Assembly (NCBI RefSeq): GCF_010726245.1
Contig: NZ_AP022561.1
Span: 1,116,001 to 1,180,000 of the forward strand
DNA: 64,000 nucleotides
DNA from: Mycolicibacterium aichiense
GTDB lineage: Bacteria > Actinomycetota > Actinomycetes > Mycobacteriales > Mycobacteriaceae
Direction of reading: 5' to 3'
The position numbers were made by a program, and so were the translations under genes. Shown here piece after piece: positions 36,980-47,124 of the stretch. Below the pieces are notes generated by a model. It saw only the letters and a list, made by a program, of their open reading frames with translations, did not search any database and was not told the DNA's origin. Every line of letters starts with the position of its first letter. The stretch's first letter is position 1.

Positions 36980-37906
36980 GTGCGTACCGCGAGTGTTCGG
37001 GTGGCGGTGCTGGCCATCGCGGGCGTGACGGTACTGAGTCCGCTGACGGCGTGCGCCGGATCCAGTCCGCGCCCGCCGACCGCGCCCGCGCCGTCGGTCA
37101 GTTCGGTCGAGGGTGCCGGCGCGCCGATGCCGCAGGACGCACCGGGTCAACCCCCAACGGCCAAACGGGATGTGGTCAAAACAGCGTCCATGTCGATCTC
37201 GGTGGCCCACCCGGCAGAGGCCGCCGACAAGGCGGCGGTCATCGTCGAGACCGCGAAGGGCCGCGTCGACAGCCGCTCCGAGGACGCGGGATCCGGTACC
37301 GGACGAGCTCGCTCGACCGTCGTCTTGCGGGTCCCGGCCGCCAAGCTCGACGAGACGCTTCGGGAACTCAAGACGCTGGGCACTGTCGAGCATGTCCAGG
37401 TGAGCGCCGACGACGTCACCGCCCAGCGCGTCGACCTCGACGCCCGGATCACGGCATTGCAGACCTCGGTCGACCGGTTGCTCGGCATCATGCGCGACGC
37501 GAAGGACCCTGATGCACTGATCAAAGCCGAAAGCGCACTGTCGGAACGACAGGCCGACCTCGACAGCTTGCGGGCCCAGCGACAAGCGCTCGGCGACCAG
37601 ATCGACTACAGCACCGTCGACGTCACCTTCATCGCCCAGGAGATCGGCGGCCCGGCGCCCACCGAGTACCGCGGATTCTTCGGTCAGGTCGAACGTGGTT
37701 GGGACACGCTGGTTTCCGTGGCCGGCAATCTGGTGCTGCTGTTCGGTCTGCTGCTGCCCTGGCTCGCGGTGCTGGCGGTCGCCGGTGTGATTGTCTACCT
37801 CATCGTGCGACTCACGAAGGCCCGACAGCCGGCGCCGCAACCCGTGCAACCTCCGCAACCCGCCACGGTCGGTGCTCCCGATGAGGACGAGGCCCCGCCC
37901 CGCTGA
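36980..37906 (+). CDS. DUF4349-domain lipoprotein
   Basis: The 308-residue protein from GTG 36980 has a lipoprotein signal, 'AIAGVTVLSPLTAC|AGSS', with lipobox L-T-A-C, and a Pro-rich stretch. A DUF4349 domain follows: 'VKTASMSISVAHPAEAADKA', 'RSTVVLRVPAAKLDETLREL', 'VEHVQVSADDVTAQRVDLDARI'. A coiled-coil region ('LIKAESALSERQADLDSLRAQ') follows, then a C-terminal membrane span ('LVLLFGLLLPWLAVLAVAGVIVYLIV') and a Pro-rich cytosolic tail. It is probably held in the membrane at both ends. The function of DUF4349 is not established; it occurs near envelope genes. Confidence 0.8.
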   Translation: MRTASVRVAVLAIAGVTVLSPLTACAGSSPRPPTAPAPSVSSVEGAGAPMPQDAPGQPPTAKRDVVKTASMSISVAHPAEAADKAAVIVETAKGRVDSRSEDAGSGTGRARSTVVLRVPAAKLDETLRELKTLGTVEHVQVSADDVTAQRVDLDARITALQTSVDRLLGIMRDAKDPDALIKAESALSERQADLDSLRAQRQALGDQIDYSTVDVTFIAQEIGGPAPTEYRGFFGQVERGWDTLVSVAGNLVLLFGLLLPWLAVLAVAGVIVYLIVRLTKARQPAPQPVQPPQPATVGAPDEDEAPPR

Positions 37907-37907
37907 C

Positions 37908-39545
37908 ATGGCGCCCCGATACGACCGGCCATGGCGACGCCCCGGCGCAGTGGCCTACGCCCGCCGTCGGATCCGGACCTTTCTGCGTCCTCCGGTGATC
38001 GTCGTGCCCGCACCGGACGACCTGCTCAAGGATCACGACGTCGCTGTCCGGATGCGCGACGGAGTCACGTTGCGCGTCAACCTTTATCGCCCACCCGGGC
38101 AGGGCCCCTTCCCGGTCATCGTCTCGGTGCACCCCTACGGCAAGGATGCCCTGCCGCGCCGAACTCGCCGGGGGTGGCGGCTCAACTTTCAATTCCGGAT
38201 CATGAACCAGCCTGCGCCCTTTCAGATTTCGAGTGAAACCGGATGGGAGGCGCCGGACCCGGTGGCATGGGTCGCGCGGGGCTACGCGGTGATCAACGCC
38301 GATGCGCGGGGTGCGGGCACCTCCGACGGGACCGGCTCGCTGCTGTCGGACGACGAGGCCCGCGACACCTACGACCTGATCGAATGGGCCGGGACGCAGC
38401 CGTGGTCCAACGGTCGGGTGGGAATGCTGGGCGTGTCGTATCTGGCTCTCTCGCAATATAAGTCGGCCGCCCTGCATCCGCCGCATCTCGCGGCGATCTG
38501 TCCCTGGGAGGGGTTCACCGACGCCTACCGCGACTTCATGACACCGGGCGGAGTACCCGAGCGCGGCTTCTCGGTGATCTGGCAGACCCTGACGCGCCGC
38601 GTCGCCCGACTGTCGGTCGACATCGGCGAGCAGCGGCGTCGGCATCCACTGCGGGACTCGTGGTGGCAATCCATCACCCCCGACCTCGCCCGCATCGAGG
38701 TGCCAATCTTGGCCTGTGCCAGCTTCTCCGACCACAATCTGCACAGTCAGGGCTCGTGGCGGCTGATCGAACAGGCGGGCTCAGCCGAGCGCAGCGCGTA
38801 CACGCACCGCGGCGGCAAATGGGCTGTCTTCTACAGCGAGGACGCCCAGCGTGCGCAGACGGCGTTCTTCGACCGTCATCTGCGCAATCTCGACGTACCC
38901 GCGCCCCCGCGCGTTCGCCTGGAAGTCCGTGAACGCCGCGACGCCGTGGTCGCAGTGCGCGCCGAGAACGAGTGGCCACTTGGCCGGACACGCTGGACCG
39001 CACTGCATCTCGGCGACCACGGAACGCTGGTCGAGTCGGCGCCCGTGGCCGCCGGTACCGCGACGTTCCGATTGCGCCGACAAGCCATCGCGTTCTCGCA
39101 CCGTTTCGACCGCGATGTCGAGCTCACCGGCCCGATGAGCCTGCGGCTGCGGGTCTCGCTGGACGGCATCGATGACGCGCACCTGTTCGTCGGCGTCGAA
39201 AAATGGAGCGACGGGCAGTACGTGCCATTCGAGGGGTCTTACGGCTACGGCCGGGACCGGATCGCCGATGGTCGGCTTCGGCTGGCGCTGCGGGACTCAC
39301 TGGACGCGCTCAAGCCGCTATGCGCGGGAGAGGTTGTCGATACCGACATCGCATTGAGCGCCTCCTCGACCCTGTTTCGGGCCGGCGACGAACTTCGGCT
39401 TCTGATCGCCGGGCGCTACCTCGAACCGTTCAACCTGCTCTTCGGCCATCTGCCCGCGCGGTACACACCGAGCCGGCGGGGGAGTGCGGTCGTGCACTGG
39501 GGGCCGGGCGCCTCGGCGCTCACTGTTCCGGTGATACCGGGATGA
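37908..39545 (+). CDS. CocE/NonD-family hydrolase (X-Pro dipeptidyl-peptidase-like)
   Basis: The 545-residue protein starts one base after the DUF4349 stop (ATG 37908; ATG 37881 is in frame but inside that gene). 'DVAVRMRDGVTLRVNLYRP' and 'GYAVINADARGAGTSDG' are typical S15/CocE features. The nucleophile is Ser177 in 'VGMLGVSYLALSQ'. A C-terminal jelly-roll domain ('GPMSLRLRVSLDGIDDAHLFVG', 'LFRAGDELRLLIAGRYLEPFN') completes the CocE architecture. Esterases and acylases of this family act on diverse esters or amides. No signal peptide is seen. It probably shares a transcript with the two envelope genes upstream. Confidence 0.88.
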   Translation: MAPRYDRPWRRPGAVAYARRRIRTFLRPPVIVVPAPDDLLKDHDVAVRMRDGVTLRVNLYRPPGQGPFPVIVSVHPYGKDALPRRTRRGWRLNFQFRIMNQPAPFQISSETGWEAPDPVAWVARGYAVINADARGAGTSDGTGSLLSDDEARDTYDLIEWAGTQPWSNGRVGMLGVSYLALSQYKSAALHPPHLAAICPWEGFTDAYRDFMTPGGVPERGFSVIWQTLTRRVARLSVDIGEQRRRHPLRDSWWQSITPDLARIEVPILACASFSDHNLHSQGSWRLIEQAGSAERSAYTHRGGKWAVFYSEDAQRAQTAFFDRHLRNLDVPAPPRVRLEVRERRDAVVAVRAENEWPLGRTRWTALHLGDHGTLVESAPVAAGTATFRLRRQAIAFSHRFDRDVELTGPMSLRLRVSLDGIDDAHLFVGVEKWSDGQYVPFEGSYGYGRDRIADGRLRLALRDSLDALKPLCAGEVVDTDIALSASSTLFRAGDELRLLIAGRYLEPFNLLFGHLPARYTPSRRGSAVVHWGPGASALTVPVIPG

Positions 39546-39606
39546 GAATGCGAACACGGCGGCGTTCGAGCCAACAGGTATCCGTTCTCGACACTGGAGG
39601 TCTTCC

Positions 39607-40356
39607 ATGCGTATCGCGGTAGCAGGCGCAACCGGCAACATCGGTGCTCGCACCGTCGCGGCCCTGGGGCGCGGCGGGCATGACGTCGTGCGGATCAGCC
39701 GTTCCGACGGTGTCGACCTGATCACCGGCGAAGGCCTGGATGCGGCGCTGAGCGGGGTGGACGCGGTGGTCGACGCCATCAGCGCGCCGCCCATGGGCGC
39801 GGACGAGACCCGTGAGTATTTCGCAACGACGACGACAAACTTGCTCGCAGCCGAGCAACGGGCCGGAGTGGGCCACCACGTGCTTCTCTCGATCGTGGGG
39901 ATCCACCGGCAGGAAGCCAGGACCGCCCACCATCTGGGCAAAGTGGCGCAGGAACACCTCATCGAGGCCGGCCCGATACCGTGGACGATCGTCCCGGCGA
40001 CTCAATTCCACGACTATGCGGCGATGGTTGCCGGGTGGACCGAGCAGGACGGTGTCGCACTCATTCCACCGCTGCTCGTCCAACCGATCGCGCCGGACGA
40101 TATCGCCGCGGTGCTCGCCGAGATTGCGGTCGGCGCACCGCAGGGCAGATACGTCGACGTGGCTGGTCCGGAGACTCAGGATTTGGTGGATATGGCGCGC
40201 CGGACCCACGCCGTGCGCGGCACGTCGGTGACGTTGGTGCCGACCTGGGAGGGGCCGCAGGGAGTCGAGTTCGCCGGCAATGTCCTGCTTCCCGGCGACG
40301 GTGCGCGGATAGCCCCGACGACGTTCGAACAGTGGCTGGCAGCGGGCGCTCAGTGA
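39607..40356 (+). CDS. NmrA-like/atypical SDR NAD(P)-binding protein
   Basis: The 249-residue protein has the N-terminal Rossmann motif 'RIAVAGATGNIGARTVAALG' and 'VDAVVDAISAPP', followed by 'HHVLLSIVGIHR' and 'WTIVPATQFHDYAAM'. This matches the atypical SDR group with an 'LSIVG' segment, which lacks the classic Tyr-x-x-x-Lys and often acts as a quinone reductase or redox sensor. TGGAGG precedes the ATG. It ends two bases before a bidirectional terminator shared with whiB3. Confidence 0.85.
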   Translation: MRIAVAGATGNIGARTVAALGRGGHDVVRISRSDGVDLITGEGLDAALSGVDAVVDAISAPPMGADETREYFATTTTNLLAAEQRAGVGHHVLLSIVGIHRQEARTAHHLGKVAQEHLIEAGPIPWTIVPATQFHDYAAMVAGWTEQDGVALIPPLLVQPIAPDDIAAVLAEIAVGAPQGRYVDVAGPETQDLVDMARRTHAVRGTSVTLVPTWEGPQGVEFAGNVLLPGDGARIAPTTFEQWLAAGAQ

Positions 40357-40357
40357 G

Positions 40358-40392
40358 GAAGAGGCCCACCCTGGATCAGGATGGGCCTCTTC
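40358..40392. terminator. Bidirectional terminator between the SDR gene and whiB3
   Basis: GAAGAGGCCCA at 40358-40368 pairs perfectly with TGGGCCTCTTC at 40382-40392. It sits in the 53-base gap between two convergent genes, and on both strands the stem ends in a pyrimidine-rich flank. Confidence 0.8.
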
Positions 40393-40409
40393 TCAAGTTT
40401 GCTAGATAA

Positions 40410-40700
40410 TCAGGCGGACCGGCGAATTCCGCGCTTGAGCAACAACTCGCGCTCCGCTTCGCTCAATCCGCCCCAGATCCCGTACGGCTCGGCGACAGCC
40501 AGTGCGTGGGAACGGCATTGGGCAATCACCGGGCAACTGCGGCACATTTCCTTGGCGCGCATCTCACGCTGAGCCCGCGCGCGGCCGCGCTCGCCGTCGG
40601 GGTGGAAGAACATCGACGAATCGACACCTCGGCAGACGCCTTGCATCTGCCAATCCCAGATGTCTGCGTTCGGGCCAGGTAGCTGCTGCGGCTGTGGCAT
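40410..40700 (-). CDS. whiB3: Redox-responsive transcriptional regulator WhiB3
   Basis: WhiB3 is a [4Fe-4S] protein that senses NO and oxygen, binds the sigma factor SigA and controls redox balance and polyketide lipid synthesis. From ATG 40700 the protein has 96 residues with Cys23, Cys53, Cys56 and Cys62 as cluster ligands ('GVCRG', 'EMCRSCPVIAQC'). The SigA-contact turn 'YGIWGGLSEAERELLL' and a basic C-terminal tail 'KRGIRRSA' for DNA contact follow. GAGAGGGG lies at RBS distance. An in-frame ATG at 40724 is less likely. Its divergent position to the TPR-like gene and sigD follows the M. tuberculosis order. Confidence 0.95.
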   Translation of the reverse strand: MPQPQQLPGPNADIWDWQMQGVCRGVDSSMFFHPDGERGRARAQREMRAKEMCRSCPVIAQCRSHALAVAEPYGIWGGLSEAERELLLKRGIRRSA

Positions 40701-41078
40701 TGGAAAACCCCTCTCTCCGCACATCTTTCAATATGCGTGAGTTGTGGAACCGATCTGAGCACTGTCGCCGGTGACTACTCGTGCTCACAAGTTAGGGGCG
40801 CTTCGCAAAGCGCGTCAATAGCCGTGCCATGTGCGCAATCACATAATCGCAGCTCGAGAATTTACATCACGTTCATCATTGCGACCCACCGCCGCCGGGC
40901 GGCGTGCTATCCAATGCGCGTCGATCGTGATGGTTTCGTGATTTGCGCAGTACGGCGCCCTCCGCGTGGGCACCTGAATTCCTGGTGCTCAATAGGTAGT
41001 AAACACAGCCGTAACACAGCGACCATGAACTGTTAACTGAGATCTTTTCCGTCCTCGGTTGATAGCGTGCCGGGTCAG
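40701..41078. promoter_or_regulatory. Divergent intergenic region between whiB3 and the sigD-linked gene
   Basis: This 378-base gap has no convincing coding sequence. It is noticeably more AT-rich than its surroundings in places (for example GAACTGTTAACTGAGATC near 41028-41045) and must hold the promoters of whiB3 to the left and of the gene at 41079 to the right. A TAGCGT at 41063-41068 could be a -10 element giving a nearly leaderless message starting close to ATG 41079. No known operator was recognised. Confidence 0.45.
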
Positions 41079-41888
41079 ATGGACGTCTCCGCACTGACCG
41101 CCGCCGCCTTCGGCGACCACCCCGGCAGCTGGCCACTGCCCGCCGCGCACACAGCCGAACAGCTCTGGCATCGGGCGGTCGCCGCCGCCGGGCAGGGCCG
41201 ATACAGCAGCGCGCGGGCAGACCTCGCGGCGCTGCGCCGCCGGGACCCCGCCGGGGCGTTCGCATCGCTGTCGCTGAGTACCGAGGCGTCGTTGCTGCGC
41301 CAGCTCGGAGGGCACCGGCTGGCAGCCGGCTGGGACGGCCGCGCGCTGGCGCTGGCGCAGACCTCCGGCGATCACCCGACGGTCGTGCAGGCCCGTGCTG
41401 ATGCGGTCGTCGGCTTGGCCGCCGACGCTCTGGGAGTGGGCCGGCTCGCGGCCTCGGCGCGACTGCTCGAGCGGGCCGGTGAGTTGACGCGGGGGTCCGG
41501 CGTGCCGCGGCTGGCTATCCGCCTGCAATGGGTGCGCGCCGAACTGGCGATGGCCGGTGGCCGAGGCGAGGAGGCCGTGACGCACGCGCGGCGTGGGATC
41601 GAGATTGCCGAGGAGGCGTCGCCCGCCTTGCGACGGCATCGGGTCAAAAGCGACGTGGTGCTCGCCGCGGCGCTCTGTTGTGCCGGGGCGCTCGAGTCCG
41701 CTCGTGCGGTCGCCGATGCCGCGTTGCGCGACACCGAAGCCCATGGTCTGGTCCCGCTGCGGTGGGCGCTGGCGTGTCTGCTGGCCGATATCGGTTCTGC
41801 ATCTCTTACGTCACAGCAGGTCTCGGCCATCCGAGACGATTGTGCTGGCCTTATCACACGGCGCGGCGGCCGATGGAGCGGCCGCTAA
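41079..41888 (+). CDS. Helical, TPR-like protein upstream of sigD
   Basis: From ATG 41079 the protein has 269 residues; GTG 41067 would add four. It is almost entirely helical, with repeated pairs such as 'AEQLWHRAVAAAGQGRYSSARADLAALR', 'DHPTVVQARADAVVGLAADALG' and 'GRGEEAVTHARRGIEIAEEA', consistent with tetratricopeptide-like packing. No signal peptide or membrane span is present. It matches the conserved hypothetical Rv3415c in position, just before sigD on the same strand, so a link to SigD control is possible, but no function is known. Confidence 0.75.
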   Translation: MDVSALTAAAFGDHPGSWPLPAAHTAEQLWHRAVAAAGQGRYSSARADLAALRRRDPAGAFASLSLSTEASLLRQLGGHRLAAGWDGRALALAQTSGDHPTVVQARADAVVGLAADALGVGRLAASARLLERAGELTRGSGVPRLAIRLQWVRAELAMAGGRGEEAVTHARRGIEIAEEASPALRRHRVKSDVVLAAALCCAGALESARAVADAALRDTEAHGLVPLRWALACLLADIGSASLTSQQVSAIRDDCAGLITRRGGRWSGR

Positions 41889-41975
41889 CGCCCGATCGGC
41901 AGTTTGGGCCGATATTGTCTAGCTGAATGGCTGCCGGGAAGCGTCCCGTACGTAACGTTGGAGATATCGCCGTCG

Positions 41976-42554
41976 ATGACAATTCCAGGAGAACGTCTCG
42001 ACGCCGCCGTTGCTGAAGCAGTGGCCGGCAGCCGGGATGCCCTCCGGGAAGTTGTGGAGACCATCCGCCCCATCGTGGTCCGTTATGTCCGGGCTCGCCT
42101 CGGGGCCACGGAGCGGGTCGGTCTCTCCGCCGACGACGTCGCTCAGGAGGTTTGCTTGGCCGCCATCCAGGCGCTGCCGCGCTACCAGGATCAGGGTCGC
42201 CCCTTCCTGGCCTTCGTGTACGGCATCGCTGCCCATAAGGTCGCCGACGCGCATCGCGCCGCGGCCCGTAACCGATCCGATCCCACCGATGTGGTGCCGG
42301 AGCGGTTCTCGCTCGACGCAGGGCCCGAGCAGATGGCGATGCAGTCGGATTCCGCCGCGCGGATGACCAAGTTGCTGGAGATCCTGCCCGAGAAGCAGCG
42401 CGAAATCCTCATGCTGCGCATCGTGGTCGGGTTGTCCGCCGAAGAGACCGCCGACGCAGTCGGCAGCACTCCCGGGGCGGTGCGGGTCGCCCAGCACCGC
42501 GCGCTGGCCAAGCTGAAGACCGAGATCACGGCGGCGGGTAACGGCTATGCCTGA
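41976..42554 (+). CDS. sigD: ECF RNA polymerase sigma factor SigD
   Basis: SigD directs RNA polymerase to stringent-response and envelope genes and is held inactive by RsdA. The 192-residue form from ATG 41976 has sigma region 2 ('VGLSADDVAQEVCLAAIQALPRY' and 'PFLAFVYGIAAHKVADAHR') and region 4 ('LEILPEKQREILMLRIVVGLSAEETADAVGSTPGAVRVAQHRAL'). Codons just upstream read 'VTLEISPS', which I recall also in M. tuberculosis SigD, so the true start may be further upstream at TTG 41958 or TTG 41904. The end overlaps rsdA by eight bases. Confidence 0.93.
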   Translation: MTIPGERLDAAVAEAVAGSRDALREVVETIRPIVVRYVRARLGATERVGLSADDVAQEVCLAAIQALPRYQDQGRPFLAFVYGIAAHKVADAHRAAARNRSDPTDVVPERFSLDAGPEQMAMQSDSAARMTKLLEILPEKQREILMLRIVVGLSAEETADAVGSTPGAVRVAQHRALAKLKTEITAAGNGYA

Positions 42555-43845
42555 CTTCGGACGCAATTCCCGCAACGACGATCCGTCGCTGGACGCCATC
42601 CTGGCCAGTGAGCGCTTCATCGAGGCCCTGGCCACCGGTCACCCGGTGGCCCCCCAGGACCGGGCCGACGCCGAGTTGGCCGACCTGCTGGGCGGGTGGC
42701 GTGACGAGATGCGCTGGCCGCCGGCGACCGGTCTGATCACCGAGCGTGACGCGGTCACCGCACTGCGCGCCGGGCTGGCGGAGAAGCAGAGCAGCGGACG
42801 CAGCCGGCGTGGTTTGAGCATCGTGGGTGCGGCAGCCGCCGGCGTACTGGCCCTCGGCGGTTTCGGCGCGGTTGTGGCCGGTGCCGGACCGGGCGACGCG
42901 CTGTTCGGACTGCGTTCGTGGCTGTTCGGTGCCCCCACCCAGGTCCGCGACGACCAGGTTGCCCTTGCGTCGGCCAAGGAGCAGCTCCAGCAGGTGCAGC
43001 AGTTGGTCGCCCAGGGTGACTGGCAGCAGGCGCAGGCCAAGCTGGTCGAGGTCAACAGCCAGGTGAGCGCAGTGGCCGACCAGCCGGAGAAGCAGCAGGT
43101 CCTCGACCAGTGGAACCAGCTGTCGGCGAAGGTCGTGCAGAAGGATCCGGAGGCCACCGTGCCACCCGGCATCACCTATACGGTTCCGGCATCAGCCCCT
43201 GAGCTCGTCCCGGCGGTGATCACCCCGACCGACGGCCCCGAGGTGCCACCGACCAGCGTCCCAGGCCTGCCGTCGATCACGATCTCGACGACGCCCGACG
43301 GGACCGGCACCCTCGGCCCGTCGACGTCGGAGACGCCGACCTCGTCGGTGGACCAGACCGATCCGTCGACCACCACGACGGCCCCGTCGACGACGACCGT
43401 CGCGCCGACCACGACGACACAGCCGACGACGACGCAACAGTCGACGACGGAGCCCACCACGCCGACGAGCGCGACGACGACCACGACCAGATTGCCGACG
43501 ACGACCACAACCACCACCACGTTGGCCGGTACGTCCAGCCCCAGTTCGGCGGCCCAGTCGCCGGCCGCGGCGACGACGACGGCCCCGCAGTCCCCGGCCG
43601 CGGCGGCGACGTCGTCGGCCGTCGTGGAGCAATCGTCGGCGTCAGCGGCGCCGTCGGTAGCGGCGACCGCAACGGCGACTGCGACCGCGACGGTGCCTCA
43701 AACCATCGCGTCGATTCCGTCGACGGTCATCCAGACCCCGCGGATGCAGTCACCGGGTGGTGTGATGACCACCACGATGATGTTCCCGATGCCGCAGGCG
43801 CCTGCGCTACCGCAATTGCCCAAGCTGCCCAGCTTCGGCGGGTAG
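42547..43845 (+). CDS. rsdA: Anti-sigma-D factor RsdA with long Thr/Ser/Pro-rich tail
   Basis: The 432-residue protein has an N-terminal SigD-binding segment ('SLDAILASERFIEALATG' and 'ADLLGGWRDEMRWPP'), a membrane span at about 89-112 ('GLSIVGAAAAGVLALGGFGAV'), and an outer region. The outer region holds a helical part ('ASAKEQLQQVQQLVAQGDWQQ') and, from about residue 215 to 390, low-complexity Thr/Ser/Pro/Ala sequence. Regulated degradation of RsdA releases SigD. The tail is longer than in M. tuberculosis RsdA as I remember it (about 300 residues total). Translation is coupled to sigD by overlap. Confidence 0.9.
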   Translation: MPDFGRNSRNDDPSLDAILASERFIEALATGHPVAPQDRADAELADLLGGWRDEMRWPPATGLITERDAVTALRAGLAEKQSSGRSRRGLSIVGAAAAGVLALGGFGAVVAGAGPGDALFGLRSWLFGAPTQVRDDQVALASAKEQLQQVQQLVAQGDWQQAQAKLVEVNSQVSAVADQPEKQQVLDQWNQLSAKVVQKDPEATVPPGITYTVPASAPELVPAVITPTDGPEVPPTSVPGLPSITISTTPDGTGTLGPSTSETPTSSVDQTDPSTTTTAPSTTTVAPTTTTQPTTTQQSTTEPTTPTSATTTTTRLPTTTTTTTTLAGTSSPSSAAQSPAAATTTAPQSPAAAATSSAVVEQSSASAAPSVAATATATATATVPQTIASIPSTVIQTPRMQSPGGVMTTTMMFPMPQAPALPQLPKLPSFGG

Positions 43846-43883
43846 ATCAGAGGTTTCGCGCTCGGCGGAAGTGGACGCCGCGT

Positions 43884-44288
43884 TCAGCGGAAGCCGTCGT
43901 AGTCCGACGTCGCTTCGTTGAGTGAGGCGTCGGCATATCCGCGGCAGTAATCCCACGTGACGTAGGCGTCGGGCTCGGGATCGTATGCGGGCTCGTGCGG
44001 GCGGACGGTTCCGTCGACCAGCAACTGAAGTAGGTTGGCGCGCAACATATCCCAGTCGTGGTAGTGGTCTTGCTGGCATTCGTCGCAGCAGACGACCAGG
44101 CCGCGGATGCCGCGGTGCGCCAGCAGGGCCTCGTACACAGCCAGATCTGCCAGATCGGCCTCGACCGCGGCGCGCTCCTGGGGATCCAGGGGTTGACCCG
44201 GTTCCAGCGCATCCAACGCTGCCGACGGGTCGGCCGGGTCGTCGGCGAACGGATCTGGTGGCAGGCCTGGTGGGAGGTGGTCGCGCAC
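43884..44288 (-). CDS. DUF5319 family protein
   Basis: The 134-residue acidic protein has '[18 protein letters not shown]', '[23 protein letters not shown]' with a Cys-Cys-x-x-Cys and nearby His that could bind zinc, and '[20 protein letters not shown]'. It matches the conserved actinobacterial family DUF5319 and M. tuberculosis Rv3412 in position, convergent with rsdA and divergent from guaB2. No function is established. The CC-x-x-C plus histidines suggests metal or cluster binding, which is inference. Confidence 0.85.
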   Translation of the reverse strand: MRDHLPPGLPPDPFADDPADPSAALDALEPGQPLDPQERAAVEADLADLAVYEALLAHRGIRGLVVCCDECQQDHYHDWDMLRANLLQLLVDGTVRPHEPAYDPEPDAYVTWDYCRGYADASLNEATSDYDGFR

Positions 44289-44348
44289 GGCTCCACACTA
44301 CGTAACGCGGCGGGTATCGCGCCAGGGAACGTGACCGTGAGCCGATAG

Positions 44349-45977
<1,629 letters not shown>

Positions 45978-45987
45978 GGGTCACGCT

Positions 45988-47124
45988 GTGCGCGACATGG
46001 TTGAAATCGGCATGGGCAGAACTGCCCGCCGCACGTACGAACTCGACGAGGTCACCATCGTTCCGTCCCGGCGGACCCGGTCGTCGAAGGATGTCTCCAC
46101 GGCGTGGCAGCTCGATGCCTACCGCTTCGAGATCCCCGTCGTCGCTCATCCGACCGACGCTCTGGTGTCGGTGGAATTCGCCATCGAACTCGGCCGCCTC
46201 GGCGGCCTGGGTGTGCTCAACGGTGAAGGACTGATCGGCCGCCACGCCGACGTCGAGTCCAAGATCAGAGAGATCATCGAGGCTGCCGACAAGGAGCCCG
46301 AACCGTCCGCGGCGATCCGCCTGCTCCAACAGCTGCACGCCGCGCCGCTGGACCCCGAGCTCCTCGGTGCGGCGGTGTCCCGCATCCGCGACGCCGGCGT
46401 CACCACCGCCGTCCGGGTGAGCCCGCAGAACGCGCAGGCGCTGACGCCCGCACTGGTGCAGGCGGGCATCGATCTGCTGGTCATCCAGGGGACGATCATC
46501 TCCGCCGAGCGGGTGGCCTCCGATGGCGAACCGCTGAACCTGAAGACCTTCATCTCCGAGCTCGACGTCCCGGTGGTCGCCGGCGGTGTGTTGGATCACC
46601 GCACCGCGCTGCACCTGATGCGCACCGGCGCCGCAGGCGTCATCGTGGGCTACGGCTCGACGTTCGGGGTGACCACCAGCGACGAGGTGCTGGGCATCAG
46701 CGTGCCGATGGCGACGGCCATCGCCGACGCTGCCGCGGCTCGGCGGGAGTACCTCGATGAGACCGGCGGCCGCTACGTCCACGTGCTTGCCGACGGTGAC
46801 ATCCACACCTCCGGCGACCTCGCCAAGGCCATCGCCTGCGGCGCCGACGCCGTCGTGCTCGGCACCCCGCTCGCCGAATCCGCCGAGGCCCTTGGCGACG
46901 GCTGGTTCTGGCCGGTGGCCGCGGCGCACCCGTCGCTGCCGCGCGGCGCCCTGCTGCAGATCGCCGCGGGGGAGCGGCCGTCGCTGGACCGGGTGCTCAA
47001 CGGGCCCTCCGACGACCCGTTCGGTTCGCTCAACCTGGTCGGCGGCCTGCGCCGGTCGATGGCCAAGGCCGGGTATTGCGACCTCAAGGAGTTCCAGAAG
47101 GTCGGTTTGACCGTCGGCCGCTGA
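45988..47124 (+). CDS. guaB3: GuaB3 family IMPDH-like protein
   Basis: The 378-residue protein is related to IMPDH but has no CBS domains. Its loop reads 'GVIVGYGSTFGVTTSDEVLG', without the catalytic Cys of GuaB2, so IMPDH activity is not expected. Conserved parts include 'RTYELDEVTIVPSRRTRSSKD', 'IPVVAHPTDALVS' and 'YCDLKEFQKVGLTVG'. Recent work on the family points to GMP-reductase-like activity in some actinobacteria; that is family knowledge, not visible here. GTG 45988 has AGGGG upstream; ATG 45997 is the alternative start. It is co-oriented with guaB2. Confidence 0.93.
   Translation: MRDMVEIGMGRTARRTYELDEVTIVPSRRTRSSKDVSTAWQLDAYRFEIPVVAHPTDALVSVEFAIELGRLGGLGVLNGEGLIGRHADVESKIREIIEAADKEPEPSAAIRLLQQLHAAPLDPELLGAAVSRIRDAGVTTAVRVSPQNAQALTPALVQAGIDLLVIQGTIISAERVASDGEPLNLKTFISELDVPVVAGGVLDHRTALHLMRTGAAGVIVGYGSTFGVTTSDEVLGISVPMATAIADAAAARREYLDETGGRYVHVLADGDIHTSGDLAKAIACGADAVVLGTPLAESAEALGDGWFWPVAAAHPSLPRGALLQIAAGERPSLDRVLNGPSDDPFGSLNLVGGLRRSMAKAGYCDLKEFQKVGLTVGR

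Noticed and set aside
43340..43560. Repetitive ACG/ACC-rich DNA, considered as a CRISPR array or satellite repeat
   Set aside because: There are no constant repeats with unique spacers; the sequence is simply the Thr-rich coding tail of rsdA.
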